NCBI RefSeq assembly: GCF_000821245.2
Contig: NZ_LN611424.1
Span: 849,648-904,318, forward strand
Direction of reading: 5' to 3'
Source of the DNA: Virgibacillus senegalensis
GTDB taxonomy: Bacteria > Bacillota > Bacilli > Bacillales > Amphibacillaceae
Length of the DNA: 54,671 nucleotides
The notes beneath the pieces were generated by a model. The model was given only the letters and a program-made list of their open reading frames with translations, did not search any database and was not told where the DNA came from. Both the position numbers and the translations under genes were made by a program. This document shows, piece by piece, positions 1 through 8,587 of this stretch. How positions within the stretch are numbered: the first letter of the stretch is position 1; each line of letters begins with the position of its first letter.

Positions 1-36
1 CCACCGAACGTTTATCGTGGAATCAACAGAGGATAA
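1..36 (+). CDS. possible C-terminal end of an upstream gene (partial)
   Basis: Frame 1 reads eleven codons (PPNVYRGINRG) and then TAA at 34-36. A rho-independent terminator follows directly at 47-86, so this could be the tail of a gene that begins outside the window. Eleven residues are too few to identify it, and chance is a real alternative. Confidence 0.2.
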   Translation, partial: PPNVYRGINRG

Positions 37-46
37 ATGATAAAGA

Positions 47-86
47 AGTGACTTTCTTTAAATTCTAAAAGAAAGTCACTCTTTTT
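47..86 (+). terminator. rho-independent terminator
   Basis: A 13-bp perfect stem (47-59 paired with 68-80) is followed by CTTTTTC. It ends whatever transcript enters from the left edge and lies just before the transposase remnant. Confidence 0.75.
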
Positions 87-103
87 CTTGTACACTGAAA
101 ACC

Positions 104-516
104 ATCTATACATTGTCTGATGGGGATCTCGTGGAACGAGCTCAGGTAGACATGTCCTTCAAATATTTCCTTGAAATGGCACCAGAAGATGACGTCATTG
201 ATCCCAGCTTATTAGCTTACTTCCGTCGTAAACGTCTGAAAGACACAAACCTTTTAGATCTCCTGATTGGAAAAACCGTAGAGGTCGCTCTTGAGAAAGG
301 CGTGATTCAATCGAAGTCTCTTATCCTTGATGCGACACACACCAAGGCTCGATACAATCAAACATCCTCTCAAGAAGTATTACGTAGCCGTTCCAAGAAC
401 GTCCGTAAAATGATTTATTCTATCGATGAATCCATGAAGAAAAAATTTCCTGAGAAACCAACCGAAGATACGCTTAAAGCTGAGCTGGACTATTCAGAAC
501 GTCTTGTCGAAGTCAT
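104..516 (+). pseudogene. IS1182-type transposase fragment, truncated at both ends
   Basis: The reading frame from about 104 to 516 matches the early-middle part of IS1182-family transposases. It holds the LSDGDLVERAQVDMSFKYFL motif, then RLKDTNLLDLLIGKTVE, then DATHTKARYN. The N-terminal section that should precede LSDGDL is missing, and the homology stops after LVEVI at about 516, where a 26-nt palindrome begins. The open frame continues to 691 by chance. The catalytic C-terminal half is absent, so it cannot encode an active transposase. No terminal inverted repeats are visible, so this is an internal scrap of a decayed insertion sequence. Confidence 0.8.
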
Positions 517-542
517 ATGTATGGAAATTAAATTCCATACAT
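517..542. repeat. palindrome at the transposase-remnant junction
   Basis: Ten-base arms ATGTATGGAA (517-526) and TTCCATACAT (533-542) surround a 6-nt spacer exactly where transposase homology ends. No T-tract follows on either strand, so it is not a convincing terminator. It may be a scar of the event that truncated the element. Confidence 0.45.
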
Positions 543-558
543 ACCGCTTTTTAAAATT

Positions 559-684
559 CTACTTTTCAAAGACCTTCAGTTTTTCAGTGGCCTCGTTACG
601 GTTAGCTTTCTTTTTCCCGGTTGCTTTTATTATCTTTGGCCAGCCTGTGGTCGATAGGACGGACTTGTTCCTGCCAGCCGCCAC
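559..684 (-). CDS. possible 41-aa basic peptide, GTG start
   Basis: On the minus strand a GTG at 684 opens 41 codons to TAG. An AAGGGA-like ribosome site lies about nine bases upstream, and an in-frame TAA sits two codons before the start. The product is lysine- and arginine-rich (VAAGRNKSVLSTTGWPKIIK at its start). It reads like a real small protein rather than a random frame, but I do not recognise the family. It could equally be the 3' remnant of a gene cut by the rearrangement beside it. Confidence 0.3.
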   Translation of the reverse strand: MAAGRNKSVLSTTGWPKIIKATGKKKANRNEATEKLKVFEK

Positions 685-807
685 GTCTTAGCTTTCCCTT
701 AACTTGAATAGTTCAATGACATTAAAACCGGAAGGACTTTTTACCGCTAGAAGCCTAAATGGAAGCTCAAGCGGGTATTTCCCTAGTAAAGGCGAGGAGG
801 TAAATCG

Positions 808-1914
808 ATGAAGACATACCATAGCATTGATTTCGGCAAGTTTCTGGCTATGCTGGGAATTGTTTATATACATGCTCAGGCATTTGCATCTGTTCAACTT
901 GCTGCCGGCTTTGACGGCGAGCAGCTGGACATCATTTTAAAGGTGCTGGCAAGGTTTAGTGTACCCTTTTTCTTTATTGCCTCCGGCTTTTTATTCACCA
1001 TGAAAACAAACAGCAATGATAGGGCGTTTGGTTATTTTTTATCCTACACGAAAAAACTGCTGTTATTGTATGTTACCTGGTTTATCGTTTATGCGGTTTA
1101 CGATTATGCGAAAATTGCCTGGGAGAGTGGGGGAATGGTTAATCAACAGACTGAAGATTATGTCGGCGGTTTGCTTACGAAGGAGTTTTTTGTTTACGGT
1201 GTAAGCAACACACAGTATCACCTTTGGTTTTTACCGGCACTGATTTGGGCGACTATTATTCTCTATTGTTTTATGCGGATGCAGGCGGTTAGTCTGTTGC
1301 TGGTTATCAGCTTTGCTCTGCACTTGTTTGGGTTGACCGGCCAAGGCTATTCCTTGTTATATGATATACCCTTTAACACAAGAGACCCGTTCTTTTTCGG
1401 TTTGTTTTATGTGGCTCTTGGAAGCTTTTTGGCACTTAAGCACGAAAAGGCAGAAATCCTCGCTTCGCGGGTTAGCGGGGTTATTTATATGTCGGCCATA
1501 CCATTTCTGCTTTTCCTTCAGCTTATGGAGCGTAACTGGACGATGGAACATTTGGGGGGGATCCATGAAGAATACTTCCTTTCTACGATTCCGTTAAGTC
1601 TGTTGATATTTGCTGCTTTAATGAAATTTCGAACCATCGGGGAGGCAACTCATTACAATCGAATCGGAAGGAATACAATCGGAATATTTGTCATTCATCC
1701 TCTGATCATCAGTGTGACGCATCTTTGTTTGGCGGCTGCCGGACTAGAATGGTGGAAGGAGCATCTATTATACGGTTTATTATTTTTTCCTTTCGTTTAT
1801 TTCAGTTCCTACTTTATCTATCGATTGATTCAATTGGGGAAGCAGCGACTATATCGTTTTGTGAAAATCCCCCTGATTGGAAGGGAGCGAAACCTAAGAA
1901 GTTGGTTTCGTTAA
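808..1914 (+). CDS. acyltransferase family 3 membrane protein
   Basis: This 368-residue, very hydrophobic protein has about ten membrane segments. The N-terminal SIDFGKFLAMLGIVYIHAQ, with His22, matches the acyltransferase-3 (OafA/NodX-like) signature. Members of the family transfer acetyl or other acyl groups to surface sugars, peptidoglycan or other extracellular acceptors. GAGGAGGT lies a few bases upstream of the ATG, which fixes the start. It stands alone, with no polysaccharide genes beside it, so the acceptor cannot be inferred. The C-terminus ends in a basic cytoplasmic tail. Confidence 0.8.
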   Translation: MKTYHSIDFGKFLAMLGIVYIHAQAFASVQLAAGFDGEQLDIILKVLARFSVPFFFIASGFLFTMKTNSNDRAFGYFLSYTKKLLLLYVTWFIVYAVYDYAKIAWESGGMVNQQTEDYVGGLLTKEFFVYGVSNTQYHLWFLPALIWATIILYCFMRMQAVSLLLVISFALHLFGLTGQGYSLLYDIPFNTRDPFFFGLFYVALGSFLALKHEKAEILASRVSGVIYMSAIPFLLFLQLMERNWTMEHLGGIHEEYFLSTIPLSLLIFAALMKFRTIGEATHYNRIGRNTIGIFVIHPLIISVTHLCLAAAGLEWWKEHLLYGLLFFPFVYFSSYFIYRLIQLGKQRLYRFVKIPLIGRERNLRSWFR

Positions 1915-1968
1915 TAAGAACAGAATTTCAAGATGAAAAAAAAGAGAAAAGGAATTGGTAAAATTTTG

Positions 1969-1997
1969 TTGAAAAATACGCTTTAATAGTCTAATAT
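1969..1997 (+). promoter_or_regulatory. sigma-A promoter for cheW-cheY
   Basis: TTGAAA (1969-1974), a 17-base spacer and TATA-like TAATAT (1992-1997) lie about 95 bases before the cheW start. Transcription would begin near 2004. The leader contains the 14-mer AAAGCTTAGGGTCT, which also occurs inside the c-di-GMP riboswitch at 13950-14052. Confidence 0.6.
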
Positions 1998-2094
1998 TAC
2001 TAGATAAATAAGTCTATCTAACCTAAAAGCTTAGGGTCTGGAAATCGATCAAGTTAAAGAATGACAGATGGATAGAAACACAGGGGGAATCAGG

Positions 2095-2556
2095 ATGCAG
2101 ACGGCAGTTAAGACCATTATTTTTCAATTGAAACAACAACAGTACGGCGTGGATATCCAGCAGGTCCGTTCCATTGAGCGTTTGGTCGATGTAACGGAGG
2201 TTCCAAATACATCTGATTTCATTAAAGGAATTGTCAATTTGCGAGGAGAAGTAATTCCTATTATTGACTTGAAAGAGCGATTGGGTTTGGGTAGAAAGGA
2301 CTATACGGATGAAACAAGAGTCCTGATCATTGAAATTGATGGTGTGACTGCTGGTTTGATTGTTGATGAAGCAAAAGACGTGATCGATATCGACCCGGAC
2401 TTGATCGATCCAGCTCCCAAGATGGCAGGAGGAATTCATTCGGCCTTCTTGAAAGGTGTCGCGAAACTGGAGGACCGATTGCTGATTATGCTTGATTTTG
2501 CCAGTATTTTTGATATCGAAGAAATGCAGGAAGTAAAAGAGATAAGCCAAGTTTAA
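2095..2556 (+). CDS. cheW: CheW chemotaxis coupling protein
   Basis: CheW is the cytoplasmic adaptor that links chemoreceptors to the CheA kinase. The 153-residue product covers the full CheW fold. Visible hallmarks are a start in beta-sheet (IIFQLKQQQYGVDIQQV), the core GIVNLRGEVIPIIDLKERLG and a C-terminal LLIMLDFASIF strand. The start at 2095 is chosen because AGGGGGAAT precedes it at good spacing; the in-frame ATG at 2068 has no such site. cheY follows 26 bases later in the same transcript. No cheA or flagellar genes are nearby, so this is an accessory pair serving a kinase encoded elsewhere. Confidence 0.92.
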   Translation: MQTAVKTIIFQLKQQQYGVDIQQVRSIERLVDVTEVPNTSDFIKGIVNLRGEVIPIIDLKERLGLGRKDYTDETRVLIIEIDGVTAGLIVDEAKDVIDIDPDLIDPAPKMAGGIHSAFLKGVAKLEDRLLIMLDFASIFDIEEMQEVKEISQV

Positions 2557-2582
2557 TTTCAACAGAGTGGGGGATTTAGCAT

Positions 2583-2939
2583 ATGAAGAGCGTACTCGTT
2601 ACGGATGACGCAGCCTTTATGCGATTGCAGCTCAAAGACATTTTAAGCAACATTGGTCTGGAAGTAATCGGGGAAGCAGCAAACGGGCAGGAAGCAGTGG
2701 AAAAATATAAAGAACTGCAGCCTGACTTAGTGACAATGGATATTACCATGCCGGAAATGAACGGTGTAGAGGCATTGCAGGCCATCAGACAATATGATGA
2801 TGATGCGAATGTGATAATGTGCTCGGCAATGGGGCAGCAGGCGATGGTAGTAGAAGCAATCAAAGCCGGTGCGAAAGATTTCATCGTCAAACCATTTACC
2901 GCGGAACGAATTGAAGCAGCATTGCAAAAATTCATGTGA
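2583..2939 (+). CDS. cheY: CheY-type single-domain response regulator
   Basis: This is a 118-residue receiver with no output domain. It has the full active site: acidic pair D8/D9, phosphoacceptor D53 in VTMDITMPEMNG, Ser81 in the switch position and Lys103 in VKPF. Phosphorylated by CheA, CheY-type proteins bind the flagellar switch. A strong GGGGGAT ribosome site precedes the ATG. It sits directly after cheW with a shared terminator downstream, so the two are co-expressed. Orphan cheY copies can also act as phosphate sinks or in non-flagellar outputs. Confidence 0.92.
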   Translation: MKSVLVTDDAAFMRLQLKDILSNIGLEVIGEAANGQEAVEKYKELQPDLVTMDITMPEMNGVEALQAIRQYDDDANVIMCSAMGQQAMVVEAIKAGAKDFIVKPFTAERIEAALQKFM

Positions 2940-3010
2940 ACGAAGGTCTATAGGCGCGTTCATCATCTTACAGCGATGGACGCAAGATGAAAGCACTGCA
3001 TAAACGGAAG

Positions 3011-3040
3011 AAACCAGAGCCTTTCAGGGCTCTGGTTTTT
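3011..3040. terminator. bidirectional terminator between cheY and prs
   Basis: AAACCAGAGCC pairs with GGCTCTGGTTT around a short loop. T-runs lie on the plus side and A-runs on the other, so it can end both the cheW-cheY transcript and the convergent prs transcript. Confidence 0.8.
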
Positions 3041-3041
3041 A

Positions 3042-3995
3042 TCAATCAAATAATGGGCTGACTGAACGATCTTCAAAAACTCTGGTAATCGCATCGCTCA
3101 TCAACGGTGCTACCGATAGCTGTGTAATGCGGTCAAGGTGTTTCTCTTCCGGAATCGGGATGCTGTTGGTGACAATCAATTCTTTCAGCTCGGAGTTTTT
3201 GATTTTATCAATTGCAATACCGGATAAAACCGGATGGGTACAGCAGGCATAGACTTCCTTGGCGCCTTTCGCCATCAATGCTTTGGTTCCACTGGTCATA
3301 CGTGTTCCGGTATCGACGATATCGTCGACCAGGACGGCCGTTTTTCCTTCGATATTTCCGACAATATTCGATTCGCCGACTTCTGTTTCCCTTGGCCCGC
3401 GTTTATCGATGATAGCGATAGGAGCTTTCAGATGATCGGCAAGCTGTCTTGCGCGCGATACACTGCCATGATCCGGTGACACAACGACCACGTCTTCGAA
3501 CTGTTTTTCCTGCAAGTAATTAGCCAAAATAGGAATGCCTGCTAATTGGTCGACCGGAATATTGAAAAATCCCTGGATTTGCGGAGCGTGCAAGTCTAAC
3601 GATATCACACGGGAAGCTCCGGATTCCTGAATTAAGTCTGCGACGAGCTTTGCAGTGATTGGTTCTCTCGGCCGCGCTTTACGGTCTTGTCTGGCATAGC
3701 CATAATAAGGGATCACAACATTGATCGTCTTGGCTGAAGCCCGCTTCAATGTATCAATCATTATTAGTAATTCTAAGATATGTTGGTTCACCGGTTCACT
3801 TGTAGACTGGATGACAAAGACGTCGCATCCGCGGACGCTTTCTTCGATACTGATTCGTACCTCACCGTCACTAAAGGTTGTCACCGTACTTTTTCCAAGT
3901 TCCACACCCATATTGTCGGCGATTTCTTCTGCCAGAGGCAGGTTGGAGCTTAACGAAAAAACTTTCATTTTTGATTCCTGGAAGTCTCTCGACAC
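3042..3995 (-). CDS. prs: ribose-phosphate pyrophosphokinase paralogue
   Basis: The 317-residue protein aligns along its whole length with class I PRPP synthetases, which make PRPP from ribose 5-phosphate and ATP. Seen: SDGE near the N-terminus, the flexible loop [29 protein letters not shown] and [10 protein letters not shown]. Translation starts at a GTG with AAGGAGG eight bases upstream. Two things are odd. The ribose-5-phosphate loop, DTAGT in Bacillus Prs, reads DTGTR here. The gene also stands alone rather than beside glmU. It is probably a second copy next to a canonical prs elsewhere, and its activity should not be assumed. Confidence 0.85.
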   Translation of the reverse strand: MSRDFQESKMKVFSLSSNLPLAEEIADNMGVELGKSTVTTFSDGEVRISIEESVRGCDVFVIQSTSEPVNQHILELLIMIDTLKRASAKTINVVIPYYGYARQDRKARPREPITAKLVADLIQESGASRVISLDLHAPQIQGFFNIPVDQLAGIPILANYLQEKQFEDVVVVSPDHGSVSRARQLADHLKAPIAIIDKRGPRETEVGESNIVGNIEGKTAVLVDDIVDTGTRMTSGTKALMAKGAKEVYACCTHPVLSGIAIDKIKNSELKELIVTNSIPIPEEKHLDRITQLSVAPLMSDAITRVFEDRSVSPLFD

Positions 3996-4199
3996 ACTTG
4001 ATTCCTCCTTGTTTACAGGGGTCTGTTACATTTGTTTTCCAACAATTTGTCAGGTTACAACCTGTTTATGTAAGGATTTTATTATCTCAAAAACAATTCA
4101 GGTAAACAAGCTGTACGCAATGCGAAGAGTGTCTAAAACGAGACTGGGTTAGATAGCTGTTATTCTCACTGCAAAATAAAACAAAGGATAGAACGCAGA

Positions 4200-4679
4200 T
4201 TATCCCTTACCTACGCGGAGGAAAGGTGCAGGTGTTCTCCGGATAAAATGCTTATCGATAAAAGCAAGGTTTTCATCGTTTCCTGGGAGAGTTACGGTTT
4301 CGATTGCTTCCTCAACAGTCAGCCATTTGTACGCACTATGTTCGTGGTTAAGGATAACCTGCTGCCGACTGTCGACATAACCAACAAAGAGGGGAGCCAT
4401 ATAGATGTATTCCTCCTGCGGCGAGTAAAACTGGTCGAATCTATTGGAAGAATACAGCATCACTTCATTTATACCGGTTTCTTCTTTAATCTCCCGCAAG
4501 GCTGCTTCCCATGCTTTTTCTCCCTGTTCGATACTTCCGCCGATATAGCACCAGGCACCATCGAGGATTTTGCTTGTCCGTTTGACTAATAAAACATGAT
4601 AGCGACCTTCGATTTTCTTTAATAGAATAGCTGCTATACCTCGACAGCTGATTGGAACTTCAAAAATGGTTTGCGACAT
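4200..4679 (-). CDS. Nudix hydrolase
   Basis: This 159-residue Nudix-fold protein has a perfect Nudix box running from Gly48 to Ile70: G-x5-E54-x7-R62-E63-I-x-E66-E67-x-G-I. Such enzymes hydrolyse nucleoside diphosphates linked to another moiety and use the box glutamates to hold magnesium. The start at 4679 follows AAAGGAG with seven bases of spacing; a longer frame from 4742 lacks a ribosome site. Its substrate cannot be predicted. Proximity to prs hints at nucleotide housekeeping, but the two are separate units about 200 bases apart. Confidence 0.88.
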   Translation of the reverse strand: MSQTIFEVPISCRGIAAILLKKIEGRYHVLLVKRTSKILDGAWCYIGGSIEQGEKAWEAALREIKEETGINEVMLYSSNRFDQFYSPQEEYIYMAPLFVGYVDSRQQVILNHEHSAYKWLTVEEAIETVTLPGNDENLAFIDKHFIRRTPAPFLRVGKG

Positions 4680-4835
4680 TGGACATCTCCTTTCGAAATC
4701 CGTTTTACAATGTTCCATGGTTGGATGATCTGTTTGTGACACCTGAGTTGGTTTTTTGTCTTTCTGTTGTGTACATAATTGCTCTCTTATTTATATTAGC
4801 ATGATTTTCCCTATGGAAAGTGGAGAGAAACGAAA

Positions 4836-4869
4836 AAACTGCCCATCACCAAGTTGTGACAGGCAGTTT
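4836..4869 (-). terminator. terminator of the metallophosphoesterase gene
   Basis: On the minus strand AAACTGCC pairs with GGCAGTTT around an inner TCAC/GTGA stem and is followed by TTTTTTCG. It begins just after the stop of the gene at 4881. Confidence 0.75.
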
Positions 4870-4880
4870 AAGCCACATTT

Positions 4881-5600
4881 TTATTGAACAGCAGCCTTAC
4901 GAAGGATGTTTTCCATCATATCGATATTCGGATAGTTGTACTGATGATACTTTTCAATCGTCTTTTCTATATCATAAGCTACTTTTCTAATGCTTGTACT
5001 TACAGAGCCATTATGGACTTCGAGCATAGCATAAGACGCTTTGGCAATTCCGTCGAAAGGAAGGCCGACACTGCCTAGATTGACAACCGTTTTTCCTTTG
5101 ATTGTCCGAATGTATGATTGATGAATATGACCATACAAATAGACGTCTGCTGGAGCTTTTGCCAGCTTGGATTCCACTGTGCTCTCCGCTGCATCTGGCG
5201 GCACGATTTCAAATAAACTGTCGGGGGTGGCATGGAAGACATGAACAGTTATTCCGTCTAGATCCAGCAGTTTCTGTTCGGAAAGTCCGGCTAAGTAGTC
5301 GACATCCTGCTTTTCAAGCTGGGAAACCGTCCAGTCCCGTTCTTTGTTCATAAGTTCCAGTGCCTGCTCCGGTACTTCTCCATCCTTGATTCCCCGAACG
5401 ACCCATTCGTCAGCATTTCCTTTGACTACATCGGTATCCAGATTGCGGATAAGGTCGATTGAACGCTTTGGTTCTGGTCCGCGAAAGGCAATGTCGCCCA
5501 GCACAAGCACTTTGTCGACTTGCTCGGTTTCGATATCGTGCAGCACTGCATCGAGCGCATCGGCATTGCCGTGTATATCGGAAATACATGCAACTTTCAT
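4881..5600 (-). CDS. metallophosphoesterase, calcineurin-like
   Basis: The 239-residue product has the ordered metal-ligand motifs of this superfamily: D8-x-H10 in SDIHGN, G35-D36 in LGDIAFRGP, N62 in KGNAD, a histidine in HVFHATPD and GHIH. It most resembles the small bacterial Metallophos_2 group (YfcE-like), which act on phosphodiesters or phosphoproteins. The usual GNHD motif reads GNAD, so the family's general-acid histidine is replaced and activity may be altered. The start is the first ATG, with GAGGAGAG just upstream. Substrate unknown. Confidence 0.85.
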   Translation of the reverse strand: MKVACISDIHGNADALDAVLHDIETEQVDKVLVLGDIAFRGPEPKRSIDLIRNLDTDVVKGNADEWVVRGIKDGEVPEQALELMNKERDWTVSQLEKQDVDYLAGLSEQKLLDLDGITVHVFHATPDSLFEIVPPDAAESTVESKLAKAPADVYLYGHIHQSYIRTIKGKTVVNLGSVGLPFDGIAKASYAMLEVHNGSVSTSIRKVAYDIEKTIEKYHQYNYPNIDMMENILRKAAVQ

Positions 5601-5691
5601 GACTATCTCTCTCCTCGTTATAAGTACTTTTGTTTATCGTAGCAGATTTCTTTTGCTCATAAAAAGATTGTGCTGTGTTTGCAGCTCTAAA

Positions 5692-5721
5692 CAAAAAGAA
5701 AACCACCGTCTTGGTAGCTTT
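5692..5721 (-). terminator. terminator of the glycolate oxidase operon
   Basis: On the minus strand AAAGCTACC pairs with GGTGGTTTT (two G-T wobbles) around a five-base loop, and CTTTTTG follows. It lies about 33 bases beyond the glcF stop. Confidence 0.6.
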
Positions 5722-5753
5722 CATTTTTAAGGTTGTTGCTTCGATTTGTGGGA

Positions 5754-7085
5754 TTATGCTGGATTGGCATTTTCGTAGGCTTCTAAAAGTAGATCAACGA
5801 TATGGACAGCCCTCATATGATCAGAGAGTCCTTCTTTTTCAATTCCCAGTTTCATTTGCAAGAGACAGCCTGGATTGGCTGTAACGATCGTTTTTGCCTT
5901 AGTCGCTTTGGTTTGTTCCATTTTGTAATCAAGAATCTGCATAGATATCTCCGTTTCGACCAGATTGTAAATCCCGGCCGATCCACAGCACCGTCCCGCA
6001 TCCTTCATCTCCACGTATTGAGCACCTTCGATCGAAGATAACAGTTTTCTTGGTTCCATGAATGTTTTTTGGACATTCTTCAAATGGCAGGAGTCCTGGT
6101 ACGTGATGATTTCCTCCGAAAGGGACAACGGCTGTTGATCAAAGCCTAGCTCCACCAATACACTGGAAATGTCCTTTATCTTGCTGGAAAATGCTTCAGC
6201 GCGTTGTTTCCACTCCGGTTCATCTTTCAATAAATGACCGTAATCGACTAAAAAGGCACCACAGCCTCCGGCATTGGTAATAATGTAATCCACTCCGGTT
6301 TCTTCAAACGCGGCGATATTACGCTTTGCCATTGTCTTTGCCTGTTGTTTTTCCCCGCTATGTCCATGGAGGGCGCCGCAACATGCCTGGGCTTCAGGCA
6401 CAACAATCTCACATCCGGCATACTGCAACAGCTTTGTCGTCGCCTCGTTGGTCGGAAGAAAGACAGTGTCCATCAAGCAGCCTGAAAAAAAGGCGACACG
6501 TTTTTTTGCAGGGACTGTCGGCTGCAAATACCGCGGCCGTTGTTTCATGGTTTTGCTTGTCGGAACATCTGGCAATACCTTTTCCATCAACTGCATAGAT
6601 TCTGGGAGCAGCTTCATCATGCCTGATTTACGGGCTACGGTCCGCAATCCGGAACGCTGATAAAAGCCCAGAAGACCGGTAAGTCCGATCATGCGGTTTT
6701 GATAGGGAAACAGGCCCTGGAATGCAGCCTTGCGCACGGCTTTGACTGGTAGGGGTTGCTCCTGATTTTGGTAGATAATATCCCTTGCCTGTTCCAGTAA
6801 ATGGCCATAGTTGACGCCGGAGGGGCAAACTGGTTCACATGCCCGACAGCCAAGGCACATATCCAGCGAACGCTTTACATCATCATCAGGTTCGATATCT
6901 CCATCTACAACCGCTTTCATAAGTGCGATTCGTCCGCGAGGAGAGTGGGCTTCGTCTTTACCGGACTCGATGTAGGTAGGGCAGCTGGGCAGGCAAAAAC
7001 CGCAGCGCATACAGTTCAGTAATTCGTCATAATCCATCTTTTCTTGGAATTGCTGTTGAATCCGTTGTTTTTCAGCTGTCTTCAT
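5754..7085 (-). CDS. glcF: glycolate oxidase iron-sulfur subunit
   Basis: GlcF passes electrons from the flavin subunit towards the respiratory chain during oxidation of glycolate to glyoxylate. The 443-residue protein has two 4Fe-4S motifs near the N-terminus, CMRCGFCLPSCP and CLGCRACEPVCP. Two cysteine-rich CCG modules follow (ACCGALHGH and RCCGSAGIY, each with a partner cysteine). Its ATG overlaps the glcD stop by one base (TAATG), so the two are translationally coupled. The order with glcD and a CdaR-type regulator matches Bacillus ysfB-ysfC-ysfD. A related lactate-type oxidase is the main alternative. Confidence 0.9.
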   Translation of the reverse strand: MKTAEKQRIQQQFQEKMDYDELLNCMRCGFCLPSCPTYIESGKDEAHSPRGRIALMKAVVDGDIEPDDDVKRSLDMCLGCRACEPVCPSGVNYGHLLEQARDIIYQNQEQPLPVKAVRKAAFQGLFPYQNRMIGLTGLLGFYQRSGLRTVARKSGMMKLLPESMQLMEKVLPDVPTSKTMKQRPRYLQPTVPAKKRVAFFSGCLMDTVFLPTNEATTKLLQYAGCEIVVPEAQACCGALHGHSGEKQQAKTMAKRNIAAFEETGVDYIITNAGGCGAFLVDYGHLLKDEPEWKQRAEAFSSKIKDISSVLVELGFDQQPLSLSEEIITYQDSCHLKNVQKTFMEPRKLLSSIEGAQYVEMKDAGRCCGSAGIYNLVETEISMQILDYKMEQTKATKAKTIVTANPGCLLQMKLGIEKEGLSDHMRAVHIVDLLLEAYENANPA

Positions 7086-8494
7086 TAGGTAATCACCACC
7101 CGTTTCCTGCTTTCCTTGGCAAACATTTTTCCTGGATTCATGATATTTTTCGGATCAAATGCTTGTTTGACGGAATGCATCGCTTCTACCCCCGCCTCTC
7201 CAAGCTTCAGATGCAAATAAGGGGCCTTCATAGCACCAACCCCGTGTTCGCCGGTTATCGTTCCGCCAAGTGCAACGGCAGTAGTGAAAATTTCTTCGAA
7301 GGCTTGTTCCACCCGTTCCATTTCTTCTTTATCCCGTGCATCTGTCAAACAGGTAGGGTGCAGATTTCCGTCACCTGCATGGCCGAATGTACAAATATCA
7401 ACCTGATATTTTTCTGCAATTTTATTGATGGCATGAACCATGTTGGCAATCTCGGAACGAGGAACGGTAGCATCCTCGAGGATGGTGGTCGGTTTTAACC
7501 GTGCCAACGCTGATAAAGCAGATCTCCTTGCGGTCCTTAGTGCTTCCGCTTCCACCTCAGAAGCGGCCATGCTTACTTCGATTGCCTGGTTATCTTCACA
7601 AATCGAGACAATTTTTTCGATATCTTTTTCCACAACGGCGGCATCGCCATCCTGTTCGATCAACAGGACTGCTTTGGCATGTGTTGGCAGACCAATATTG
7701 GAAAAGTCTTCGACGACTTTAATGGTAGGCTGATCCAAAAATTCAAGGGTAGCCGGAATAATTTTGCCTGCAATGATTTTGGAAACGGTCCGGGCTGCAG
7801 CTTCCATGTCTTCATAAAGGGCCAACACGGTCTTTTTCGTTTCTGGCAAAGGGATTAATTTTAACGTTGCTTCGGTAATAATCCCGAGAGTCCCCTCCGA
7901 TCCAACAAATAACCTGGTTAAGTCGTATCCAGCCACGTCTTTTGCCAGCTTTCCGCCTGTCCGGATTTTTTCCCCATTTGGAAGGACGACTTCCAGCCCT
8001 ATTACATAGTCACGGGTCACTCCGTATTTCAATCCGCGTAAACCACCGGAATTCTCATTGATATTTCCGCCGATTTGGGAAACTTTCATCGAACTTGGGT
8101 CGGGAGGATAAAACAATCCCTTCGTTTCAACTGCTTCCATTAGCTCCAGGGTGTTCACGCCAGGCTGTGTCGTCACTGTTAAATTCTCTTCATCGATTTC
8201 GATAATTTTGTCCAAATGCTTCATCAAAAGGACAACACCACCCTTAAGGGGAGTAGTACCGGCGCTTAAATTGGTTCCGGATCCCCTGGGAACGATGGGT
8301 ATTTCCTGTTCATTGCACCACTTTACCACCTGGGAAACCTCTGAACTGTTGCGGGGAGAAACAACTGCGTCCGGCATCGCTTGAAATTGGGGAGTAGCGT
8401 CAAACGAGTAGACAAGCTTGCTCGCTTGGGAAGTTTCCACGTTTTCTTTCCCGACAATGGCCGTCAATAGTTCCAATCCATCTTTTGTCAGCAT
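7085..8494 (-). CDS. glcD: glycolate oxidase FAD subunit
   Basis: This 469-residue FAD-linked oxidase has an N-terminal FAD-binding-4 domain. It carries VPRGSGTNLSAGTTP, QIGGNINENSGG and KDVAGYDLTRLFVGSEGTLG in the expected order. A C-terminal oxidase domain contains FGHAGDGNLHP and ITGEHGVGAMK. It oxidises glycolate, or related 2-hydroxy acids, to the keto acid. The ATG follows AAGGAGAATGAC. It is transcribed with glcF, and the regulator gene lies 93 bases upstream on the same strand. Length and motifs are normal for the family. Confidence 0.92.
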   Translation of the reverse strand: MLTKDGLELLTAIVGKENVETSQASKLVYSFDATPQFQAMPDAVVSPRNSSEVSQVVKWCNEQEIPIVPRGSGTNLSAGTTPLKGGVVLLMKHLDKIIEIDEENLTVTTQPGVNTLELMEAVETKGLFYPPDPSSMKVSQIGGNINENSGGLRGLKYGVTRDYVIGLEVVLPNGEKIRTGGKLAKDVAGYDLTRLFVGSEGTLGIITEATLKLIPLPETKKTVLALYEDMEAAARTVSKIIAGKIIPATLEFLDQPTIKVVEDFSNIGLPTHAKAVLLIEQDGDAAVVEKDIEKIVSICEDNQAIEVSMAASEVEAEALRTARRSALSALARLKPTTILEDATVPRSEIANMVHAINKIAEKYQVDICTFGHAGDGNLHPTCLTDARDKEEMERVEQAFEEIFTTAVALGGTITGEHGVGAMKAPYLHLKLGEAGVEAMHSVKQAFDPKNIMNPGKMFAKESRKRVVIT

Positions 8495-8587
8495 GTCATT
8501 CTCCTTATCTCTTATCTCGTTTTCTTTTATTGTAATGCTGGTTCTCAGGCAATTGTATGGAGAAACCTACAAAAAAGACTTTGATAT

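Noticed and set aside
517-691. Continuation of the transposase frame to 691
   Set aside because: Homology to IS1182 transposases stops near 516; the remaining residues are hydrophobic noise read through the junction.
2068-2094. Longer N-terminus for CheW
   Set aside because: No ribosome site before 2068, while the ATG at 2095 has a good one and gives a normal CheW start.
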